Below, in pieces: positions 35,341 to 45,300 of a DNA stretch of 64,000 bases. Below the pieces are notes generated by a model, which saw only the letters and a list, made by a program, of their open reading frames with translations, searched no databases and was not told where the DNA came from. How positions within the stretch are numbered: position 1 is the stretch's first letter; every line of letters starts with the position of its first letter. Location of the stretch: the NCBI GenBank assembly GCA_964019695.1, contig OZ026520.1, positions 27,872,120-27,936,119 on the forward strand, read 5' to 3'. Source of the stretch: Loripinus fragilis. Lineage: Eukaryota > Mollusca > Bivalvia > Lucinida > Lucinidae. Made by a program: the position numbers and the translations under genes.

Positions 35341-35589
35341 CTTTATACAGTAATATATTTTATTTAAACAAATTTGACAGAAAATGGGAATGTTTCCGTC
35401 TAAGTACTGCTACTTTGAGAGCTATCATTTTATGTTGCATGGATACGAGCTTATTGAACTGAATTGATAAATCTTTTTTTCAGACAAACTTGAATCTGGG
35501 TATCTATAACAAAAACAAAAGTTTGTCCATGTGAGCTAAACAATTGTTGTGCTGTAGCAACAGTAGAATCTAGGAGGAAGGTTTGGTAC

Positions 35590-35945
35590 CAGTAAAATAC
35601 ATTTACCTCCCCTCCCAGTGACTTAGGAAGCTGTCCGTTCTAAGGTGATAGTTATATTTTTGTTGTTTCAGTTATATTTTTGTTGTTTCATCGTTTATTG
35701 TTGCTTCCATTGTTTGTGGGTTTTTTTGTGTTTGGTCCTTGTTTTAGTATTCAGTAATTTATGTTATTCTTGTGTTGCAATCGCCTTGATGGGATAGAGA
35801 GAGAGCTGGTTGCTTTACTTTAATTGTCTTCCTGATGTAGTGTGCCTGTTAGTGTTCTGAAGCGCTTCCTCGCGGTGCTGTGGGCTGGTTTGCAGTGTGT
35901 GATTGTGGTATTTCCTGATCATTCTTTCTTGTTTTTTTAAATGAT
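35590..35945 (+). mobile_element. Retroelement tail, GAGAGCTGGTTGCTTTAC family, copy 1
   Basis: Shares TGTTTGTGGG, TGTTTGGTCCTTGTTT and GAGAGCTGGTTGCTTTACTT with 49375-49540 and 58240-58625, always on the plus strand. Likely the 3' part of a retroelement; no coding part is seen. Confidence 0.55.
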
Positions 35946-36174
35946 TAAAAATATCATATGACGTATAATATAAGGAATAAAGCAATGTATACAGGGTCTT
36001 GGAAGTTGAAATATACGTTACATATTGCAACAAAAAAAATGAAAGTTTACACCAGAAACGATATTGAGTACAGTCTTTTACCCTTGAATTCAATATAATA
36101 CACATATATGGTGTTTAAAGTTTTTCATATAGCATTGCATGCTGAATTTTAGAATGAAAATATTCTTATCTTAT

Positions 36175-36545
36175 TTTAAGCTGCATAGTCTGTAACTTTT
36201 GATATTCTAATTTTGGAAATAAAGTTTCTATTTTTCAAGAATACAGTAAAATACTTAAATTCAGGTAAACATTTTACCATTTTGATAAATTTTAACAAAT
36301 TAATTCTATCAAAACAACAGCATGTATGTTAAAAATCAACTGTCTTGATTTATTGGAGGGGCGTAATTAATTCTTTACAAGAGAAAAATTACCTGTTTTT
36401 TATTAGATAATTCACTGTTCCATGCAGATTTCAGCTGTACTGAACATATTTATTGTGAAAACATAACTTAATTCTATTTTTACAAATGATTTAAAAAGAA
36501 AATATTTTTTTTCTCGAAAAATGTTCATAGTTACAGATCTAGTCT
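36175..36545 (-). mobile_element. TTAAAGCTGCATA MITE copy 1
   Basis: About 365 bp. Reverse of 46630-46993 and 59153-59520. Ends TTTTAAGCTGCATAGTCTGT and GTTCATAGTTACAGA. Confidence 0.8.
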
Positions 36546-36549
36546 CTTT

Positions 36550-37520
36550 AACGTGTTATTCGGGGTTATCATATTAAACAGTTTATAACTCTTAAAGTTT
36601 ATGTGATAAAAACAAGCTGCTTGCAGCTATAAAATTAAATGTCTTATGGAACATATATTTAAAACATGGATGCTAAATGAGAAGCTTATAAAATGAAACT
36701 ATTTAACGATACCTCAATGGGTTTACAGTGTGTGGGGGATAGTTTAATGTAACATAAATGATACACAGTGGGCCTTAATAACTTTTATAAACATAGATAT
36801 CTGAAGGGAATGTAATGCTCTTGTATATAACATGAATGTTTGTCCATTTTGAATATTCAGGTACTACCTTCACAACCATATTTTGATTATTTTTGTTGTA
36901 AAAAAATGAGGGGTAACGTAGTTAACATGCTGTGACAGCCAAACGCCCCAACCGCCAGAGAGCTAACATGTTTCAAAAAGCGAAGCCAGAAACAATGATT
37001 TACGCTAACATTTGATTTTAACTGCTCTCCAGAATTATATTATATGTTTTTCCTGCAAACTGACATCAAATTGACACCAATTTGACATAAAATTGAAGTC
37101 TGTGTTGAATCAAATTTTCATTTTGGTCCTCCTATAGATGTTGTCAACCACTTCAACGCAATAACCACACTAAAATAACTTTATTTTAGGTGTATACAGC
37201 ACTAGCAGATATAAGCTGCTTGATTCATGTGTAAAGACGGCTCGTCATTTTGTGACGTTAATAATGCAAGCAAAAATTGTAAACATCTTTTTCCTTGAAT
37301 GGAATATATTTCTCTAGTTTAAAATCGATAGGAATCACTTTTACCCAAAAATGCACACAGGAGCCCAAATCTGGACACCCGGCCTACACTATGTACCCGA
37401 TTCACGCATTGGCAATAATATTGATAAAAATAGATAAGAGTCCAATCCCTTCAATATATGTCCCTCGAGCAGCTTATATAATACTGGCATTAACTCTTTG
37501 CATGATCGCAGCGATTTTTG
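36550..37520. other. No supported gene
   Basis: AT-rich. The sequence near 37240-37390 (GTGACGTTAATAATGCAAGC and TTTTACCCAAAAATGCACAC) has a diverged partner at 40370-40500, so part is old repeat. Confidence 0.4.
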
Positions 37521-37626
37521 TCATCTGCTGATAACCTTTGAAAACAGTTGGTCCTGATCTGGATCCAAATCGTTTGACACTCTGGTAGTGTTTTCTGAAA
37601 GAATTCTTATTTGCAAGGGGGCTAAA

Positions 37627-38206
37627 GGGGGACGTGCATTAAGAGGCTATTTTGGCCCCCCTTTGAGGCAAAAAAATGAAAATTGCTTTTCACAAGTTTC
37701 TTCTTATTAGTTTATTAGAACAATAGCCCAAGTGTAAAAGTCTGGGATTGATTCTATTTTTACCGTTGCTATGGTAACAAAAATGGCTGCCAAAATAGGC
37801 TGAAAATAGGAAAATGACCATTTTGGAGCGAATTTAAGACATTTGACAGGGAAATTAACATAGAGCAGAAGCAAATACCAAAAAGATATTTTAACGGAGG
37901 GTGATAATTATAATGGCACACAATATATTAAAAGGCTTTTTTGGTATTCGCTTGTGCTGATATCTAATTCTTAAAAAATCGGTCTGAAAAAGCCTTGATT
38001 TTAGCCCAAAATGGCAATTTCTCTATTTTAGGTCTATCTTGGCGGCCATTTTTGTTACCATAGCAACCATTAAATTTGAAATAAATGCCAGAACTTTAGA
38101 CTCGAACCATTCTTCTAATAAACCAATAGGATGAAATTGATGAAAAACAACTTTCAGTTTTTGGCTTTAGAAGGGGCCAAATTAGCCCCTTAATGCACGT
38201 ACCCCA
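37627..38206. mobile_element. Palindromic MITE with GGGGGACGTGCATTAAG ends
   Basis: Ends GGGGGACGTGCATTAAGAGG and CCCCTTAATGCACGTACCCC. Arms continue inward (GCTATGGTAACAAAAATGGC with GCCATTTTTGTTACCATAGC), so most of the 580 bp can fold. Confidence 0.8.
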
Positions 38207-38399
38207 TTTATATAACTTATTGATCAATGTACAAACATATAGAACTGTTGAATTTCGTTACCTATGGTTGTATAGATAGCCTGAAAAAGGGGACTATTCC
38301 TGCGTATGCACTGTATGGAGGTAACCCTTCCCCCACCCCATCCTGGGATTATTATCATGCTTATTGACATTGACATTATCAGTATTGGAAAAGGGTTAA

Positions 38400-38950
38400 A
38401 CCAAAATTTATGATAAACGTGACGACTTTGATTTTGAAATTGTCAATTTCCCATTTTTAGATGGTGATGTTCCTCGCTCTACATCCTATGGAGTCTATAT
38501 CTCTCAACTCATTCGTTTTGCTAGAGCATCTAGCTATGTTACTGACTTCAACACTCGAAATAATTTTTTAACTCAGAAACTTCTTAAACAAGGCTATCGA
38601 CATCATAAACCTATTCGCAAATGGTTTTTTACTAAATTTTATAGACAATACCATGATTTGATATCCAAGTTCCAAGTTGGACTTAAATCTCTGTTGCGCC
38701 AAGGACTTTAGGAACCTGAATTTTATGGTGACTTGGTGTATAAATTGTTTTATGTTTTCTGTCTTGTGTTTGTCATGCCTTTGTGCGCGTCTGTTTATTT
38801 GTGCCTTGTGGTCACCTGCTGGGAAAGGGCTCACCTCTTGGCTCTCGTTTGTGGTGTATAACTGTGAGGTTGTTTTTTTTCACTTTCCCATTAAATTGGT
38901 ATCCTGGGTCAGATGTGGTACTTAATTGTATCGATTCTTGATCTTTGTAT
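38400..38950 (+). pseudogene. Dead 3' fragment of a retrotransposon polyprotein (reverse-transcriptase ORF C terminus)
   Basis: An open frame from 38400 to a TAG at 38709-38711 reads YDKRDDFDFEIVNFPFLDGD, then YGVYISQLIRFARASSYV and KLLKQGYRHHK. I recognise this as the C-terminal region of retrotransposon reverse-transcriptase polyproteins common in bivalves and other invertebrates. Past the TAG the same frame continues with EPEFYGDLVYK, so the stop looks like a point mutation in a once longer protein. It is cut at the 5' side by an in-frame TAA at 38397, where the element is truncated. The tail (38795-38945) recurs at 14590, 17740 and 52930. Class (LINE or other) not decided. Confidence 0.75.
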
Positions 38951-39420
38951 CCTTACTTTTATGTTAATGGGAAAAGGCGGATTGTGGGTTTCAATCCCCA
39001 GAATAGTTCCAGTTTAATTGTACAGTGAGTCGGCTCCATTATTGTCTTCAAGTACAGCTCAAAGGCTAATGTTAACATATTGTAGAGTACAAAAACTTGT
39101 GATCGTAGACTGTTCATAAAGTGTTTGACAACTTTTTTTTATGAATTTTTCGTTTTTTATTTTTTTTTTTTCCAAAATTTAAACTTTCATAAAATGTACT
39201 TGAACTGTTCTTCAATATGACCATTTCTTGCACAATGAAAGAACATTTCTTGAACTGTTCTTAAACTTTTTTGCGCATCGCGGTTTCCAGTTATTGTGTA
39301 CATTAGTGAAAATGCATGTAACTGACAATTGTCATATTGGCAGTTAGGTGTGCAGTCCGTAGATCTTTCGAAATCGAATGCACTTCGTAAACTGCTTAGA
39401 TCTATAACTAAAAAGTATGA
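38951..39420. other. No gene seen
   Basis: AT-rich with T homopolymers at 39130-39170 and a duplicated CTTGAACTGTTCTT phrase. Confidence 0.4.
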
Positions 39421-39424
39421 AGAG

Positions 39425-39605
39425 TAAAGAGGCTCAGGGGTAGAGTGTTCAACTTGAGATCGAGGTGTCGCTGGGTCGAGCCTCTAGTAAGGCTCTGTAT
39501 TGTGTACTTGAGCAGGACACTTTATCCTCTGCTTAGAACTGGCTCAACCCAGGAAACGTACTGACATGGCTGAGATATTATTGACTCAAACAAACAATTC
39601 AACCA
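39425..39605 (+). mobile_element. Second tRNA-headed SINE type
   Basis: The head GAGGCTCAGGGGTAGAGTG resembles an A box and CTGGGTCGAGCCTC a B box. The body GTACTTGAGCAGGACACTTT and CCTCTGCTT resembles conserved SINE domains. Related fragments are at 10765, 55075-55195 and 59767-60058. Confidence 0.65.
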
Positions 39606-41012
39606 ATAACATTCTGATGCTCAGGTGAGCGATTGAAGGCCTTTTAATTCCCCTAGTTGGGTCTTATCTGGGCTCAAATTATTTTCAAAGTTGTAGTTAG
39701 CCTTTTTGATGAAAGCATGATTAAGCACATTGTTCTGGTATTTTCAAAATAGGTCCATTGGGGTTGTTCTGACAGGCAATGGGTGTATGTTTACATTGGC
39801 AATGCTTCATTTTTTTGCATGCTTTGTAATTTTGTTTGGTTCATCTCCATTCCTGATATTTTTTAAATCCATTTAAATATATATGCTCTCATGAATATAA
39901 CCAGAGTGTAAAGCGGTTTTGACCAAGGTCAGGCCCAAAATGTTGGGCCGAGCTGTTTGCAAGGTTACTAGCAAACAATTAATCTAGTCATTAGCAGGAA
40001 AAGAGATAGTGTTGTCAAAATTCAGGCTAAAAGTCATTTATGGTGAAAAATCAATAGCAGTCTGAACTTGACCCTGTCTATAACAGTTGGCATGTCAAAA
40101 ATATAAGATGCATGCATTTTTCTAATGAAGACAGAGAGTTCCCATATCAACTGAATAAGCCAACTGTGCATGAATATTTAGCATATGAGTGCATGAGTAT
40201 GCAGTGCTCAAAACTATGCAACTAGGCTGAAAATCAAAACAGTCGTTGCAAGTTCAGCATGACTAGGGGTGAGTGATGATCAGATAGTACACGTTTATGC
40301 CAGCTGGAAATCATTGCACTCCACTCTCAAGCCTTAAATAAGCTGTAAATGGATGCGTCACTTTGTTACGTCACTGTGACGTCAAAATGTCAAGAAAAAC
40401 TGTAAACATCTTTTTTCTTAATTAGAATATATTTTTCTACAAGAGGATGTATGTTTGACACTTTTACCAAAAATGCATACGGAATTACACAGCGGCCTAC
40501 ACTATGACTTTGATAATATTAATGGAAGATTTTCTCTCGAAAAAAGTAAGGACCTCGGACAGTCTTAATGAAGGATTGCCCATAAAAATGGTCAGGGAAA
40601 AGTTTCAAAGAAAATGATATTTTTTTCAACGAAAAAGATACTAATTTTAACTCTCGAATTATACGTACAAGTGTTTTTCACATTGGACAAGTACCTATAC
40701 TATTAAAAATATGGGTCGAAAACACTGTTTTTGCTATTCAACATATAGGAAATAGAAAAGGTTTTGCTGAAGTGCTTTCCCCCGTGACCAAACTAATCCT
40801 TTTGCATACAGTTGTGGTTTTCCATTTAACACATCATATAAAAATGGCATGATTGGTCACGGGGGGGGGGGGGGGAGACGATGTCAAAATGCTCAAAACC
40901 AAATTATTATAAAAACGTATTAGGAACTTATTTTGTACAAACCTGTAGGTAAATATCATTTTAGAATGGCATGTATCAGGGCTTTAGTTATGATTGTGTA
41001 CCAATTAACTAA
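39606..41012. other. No supported gene
   Basis: Begins with CAGGTGAGCGATTGAAGGCC, the terminus of the 6268-10455 element. Otherwise AT-rich. A CACTGTGACGTCAAAATG site lies at 40371 and a run of 14 G at 40861. Confidence 0.4.
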
Positions 41013-41014
41013 TT

Positions 41015-41150
41015 GTCTTATTTCTCAACCAAAACACACGTTGTGGGTACTCATAAGAACCGTCGCAATCAGACAGTTCTTTTAAGCATCAAATTATAAT
41101 TTACATCTGATGAGTAAGAACAAATTTACAATTTTACACTAAAAACTGTG
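41015..41150 (+). mobile_element. GAGACGGTTCTTT-hairpin MITE
   Basis: CTCAACCAAAACACACGTTG, hairpin AAGAACCGTCGCAATCAGAC, end ACAATTTTACAC. Confidence 0.75.
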
Positions 41151-41660
41151 CTTATCTAGAATATGTTGTATACAGTATGCAGGTATGATACACCTCAGTG
41201 AACAAGTCGAACTGAGTGCACTTGAAATATAACAGTTAATAGTCAAAAGTTATGAACAGCATACTTATTTAGAAGAAAAGATGAAATCCTCACAACCTCA
41301 ATTTTATGCAAAGTTATCACTTTCGTCTCAAGTTTTATGCCGCAAACACTATATTTCCGTGTATTTAGGTGAGTACCTGGCGAAACATTGACTTTCTGTG
41401 AAATAAAATTTGGTCGCAAAAAATACCCCTACACCATAAAGTCCTGGCATTAATATGCAATATTTTCCAAATACTTTTAATTTAAGCACAAAAATTAGTT
41501 GTAAATAATGCATTATCCTAGCCGCCGGCTTTCAAAGTTTGGGCAGATTGAATAGAAGACTGTCCGAGGTCCTTTAAAGTATCAGCAAACTGCAAAATAT
41601 GCTATATCCCCAAATAATGCAAGGATCTAACAGGAAAACAAATCATTGATGATATAAAAT

Positions 41661-42013
41661 TATAGTAAAACCTCAAAAATTCAAACTACAAGTGTTCGAA
41701 ATACTCGCTAATTCGAAATAAATCCGTCACATAATAGATTCTAAGTGTGTGGACTATATATGAGCAGTTTTATAACTGTGCTATGTTTTGGTGCGTTAAA
41801 GAAACGTCTCCCTGAGACGTTTTTTTACGCACACAAAACGTATTTTAGTTTTCTACAAAAACAATTATAAAATTGTTTTGGGGGGCTATATACGCATTCT
41901 GTCTACCTACATGTACCTATAATTCGAACAATTGTTAATTCAAATAAACCTCAAGTCTAATTCGAAACAAACCTCAAGTCCAGAGGGCTTCGAATTTACG
42001 AGATTTGACTGTA
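41661..42013. mobile_element. Pogo/Tigger-like MITE
   Basis: Ends TAGTAAAACCTCAAAAATTC and GAATTTACGAGATTTGACTG, close to the usual CAGTNNAACCTC...AATTCG termini. A separate hairpin (TGCGTTAAAGAAACGTCTC and complement, 41791-41832) sits in its middle. Confidence 0.65.
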
Positions 42014-42197
42014 CTGTTATCATTGTGATTATGGTGGTCAATAAGTGACCCTGGTATGATATAACTGGTCATAAACTGTGCCTGTGAAACCACTGTACAA
42101 TGAATATCAATGGTGTTATATAACAGTTTGTAAGTGTATGTAGCTGATAACCAGTGTTAAATTATGTCTGTGTGAAAGGAAATATCAACCACTTTAA

Positions 42198-42350
42198 ATG
42201 GAGAAAGACAAAAACTGGAAACCTGAATACAAGAATGACGTCGTCTATCTACACGTTCTTCCGCGATCCTACGCCGGGTCCATAGCTAATATTTCACCGT
42301 TTGCTCTGAAAGTTGAAACGTGGCTGCGGATTAATAACATACCCTTTCAG
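42198..42350 (+). CDS. faxc: FAXC-like exon 1 (start codon)
   Basis: 51 codons from ATG to the donor CAG|GTAATA, ending in phase 0. It holds the first strand and helix of the thioredoxin-like domain, with SPFALKVETWLR as its family signature. No convincing pyrimidine tract precedes it, which favours a true first coding exon. Confidence 0.85.
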
Positions 42351-45300
42351 GTAATAGATATACTTTGCTTGATATAGATATTAGTTCTCATAGTGCTAAC
42401 GATGTAAAATACATCACAAAACATCCTAGTATGAAATTTCCAACATGTGGTATGAGCGACCAGCAAAGGCTCAGACCAGCCTGCGCATACACGCAGTCTG
42501 ATCAGAGCCTTTGCTAGCCGCTTGAATACTCTATGAATATTTAGCTACTGACCGATCATCGGGTCGTCCACAGTGTTTGACTATACTCACTACAAACAGA
42601 CATGAAATATTAACTAATTATTACCCAACCCATCTGATGTTAAACTGCAGTGTTTCTTGAATGGAGAAGGTGTATGTGCATGGTACGGTTTTGTTGCAAA
42701 AAAGAAAATTATCTGCTCATGTTTGTTCTCAATGTATTGCTCTATAACTAAGAAAACGATTACCCACACTCTATGTTTCTGACCATAAACAACGAAGTTA
42801 TGGGAGTTTCAATGTGCCAAACCATGACTTATATCCGCCATTGTCGCATAATGTCTCCTGGCGTAAACGAACTTTGTCGCGCTAGTCGATGAGCGCCTTC
42901 GTGTTATAAGCAGCGAAGTTGGAAAACAGGCATTAACAGGAAAATAGTCTCAGTTAATATCCAAAATTATTGCCCGGGCAATAGTTTAGTGATTCATGCC
43001 ATAGCAAAAAAATAGACAATAACTCCCTATATAGACGGTTGGTTAATAGATATTGACTATCTACTGGTACTGGCATTTGCAGGCGCTAGGCTTGCATTAC
43101 ATAGTGATCATCACCAGCTGGTACAGACATTTGAAGAAGCTGGAATATCAACATATAAAGACTATCCCCAGCTGGTACAGACGGTTGCAGAATCTGGGAC
43201 ACCAATATATAATGTTTATCCCTAGCTGATGCAGGCGGTTGCAGAATCTGGGACACCAATATACAGTGTATACCCCAAGCTGACACAGGCGGTTGCAGAA
43301 TCTGGGACACCAATATACAGTGTATACCCCCAGCTGGTACAGGCGGTTGCAGAATCTGAGACACCAATATACAGTGTATACCCCCAGATGGTACAGGCGG
43401 TTGCAGAATCTGGGACACATATATACAGTGTATACCCCCAGATGGTACAGGCGGTTGCAGAATCTGGGATACCGATATAAAGTGTTTATCACCAGCTGAT
43501 TCAGGCGGTTGCAGAATCTGGGACACCAATATACAGTGTATACCCCCAGCTGGTACAGGCGGTTGCAGAATCTGGGACACCAATATACAGTGTTTATCCC
43601 CAGCTGGTACAGGCGGTTGCAGAATCTGGGACACCAATATACAGTGTATATCCCCAGCTGGTACAGGCGGTTGCAGAATCTGGGATACCGATATATAGTG
43701 TATATCCCCAGCTGGTACAGGCGTTTGCAGAATCTGAAATACCAATATATAGATACTATCCCCAGATGGCACAGGTATTTACAGAAGTTGAAATACCAAT
43801 ATATAGAGACTATCCCCAGCTGGTACAGATGTTTACAGAAGCTGAAATACCAATATATAGAGAATATCCCCTGCTGGTACAGGTGTTTACAGAAGCTGAA
43901 ATACCAATATATAGAGACTATCCCCAGCTGGTACAGATGTTTACATAAGCTGAAATACCAATAAATAGAGACTATCCCCAGCTGGTACAGGTGATTACCG
44001 AAGCTGAAATACCAATATATAGAGACTATCCAGAGCTGGTACAGGTGTTTACAGAAGCTGAAATACCAATATATAGAGACTATCCCCAGCTGGCACAGGT
44101 GTTTACAGAAGTTGAAATGCCAATATATAGAGATTATCCCCAACTGGTACATGTGTTTACAGAAGCTGAAATACCAATATATAGAGACTATCCCCAGCTG
44201 GTATAGGTGTTGACACAAGCTTAAATACCAATATATAGAGACTATCCTCAGCTGGTACAGGTGTTTACAGAAGCTGAAATACCAATATATAGAGACTATC
44301 CCCAGCTGGTACAGGTGTTTACAGAAGCTGAAATACCAATATATAGAGACTATCCCCAGCTGGTACAGGTGTTTGCATAAGCTGAAATACCAATATATAG
44401 AGACTATCCCCAGCTGGTACAGGTGATGACACAAGCTGAAATACCAATATATAGAGACTATCCCCAGCTGAAACAGGCGATTGAAGAAGCTGAAAAACCT
44501 TACACAGTGACTATCCCAGCAGGAACAGGCGTTTACAGAACGCAGAACAGCCTGCGCATTCGTGCGAAATGGGGGACCCCAATGTTCCCACGCTTCACAA
44601 ATTCATAAAAAGGCATTTTATCTCAGAAGACATTCAGAATCCCACACATAAACCATAATACAGGCCCCAAGATAAGAGTGCATAACTGAAAATTACTTTT
44701 CTTATTTCTCAGCCAAAACATATGTTGTGGGTACTCGAAAGAGACGGTTCTTTTGAGCAAATACTACATATGTTTAATGTGATGGATAAGAAAATTATCG
44801 CAATTTTACTGGCCATATCATAGTTCCTTAAAAAAAGACACATTCAGTGAGTACCGAAATCTTGTGCACTGGCCCTTTGTTGGTTTTGTCACGAATTAGC
44901 TCATCAATTTCAGGTGATCGACTACCCAGGCATGTCAAAGAAGGGCCAGAGCCCCTTTATTTTGTTAAATGGAGAAGAGATTCCAGACAGTAACTTTATC
45001 ATAGAGCACCTGTGCAAGTATTTCAACAAAGACCCATACCCAGGGCTGACTGAGGTAGACAAAGCTATAGCGAGGGCATTTCTCAAGATGATCGAGGAGA
45101 ATACTACCTGGTATGTGAACATTATGAATATGCTTCCAAATAGGCCAGAATGAATGAGCCGTGACATGTGATTTCCAACAATGTGGCATTTTGATAAGTG
45201 TAGACTCAGACAAGCCTCTGCAGCCTATTTTTAAGCTTAGAAACTCCAAATGATGCTCAGTCAGTAGCTTAATATCCATAGAATATTCAAGCGACTAGCA

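Noticed and set aside
40371..40388. CRE-like TGACGTCA as a promoter
   Set aside because: Single short motif with no linked exon; similar sites occur inside repeats here.
43148..44434. 428-codon minus-strand open frame as a real repeat-protein gene
   Set aside because: It follows from a 54-base period divisible by three and recent amplification. No promoter, start context, signal peptide or splice evidence, and overlapping frames on the plus strand are equally repetitive.
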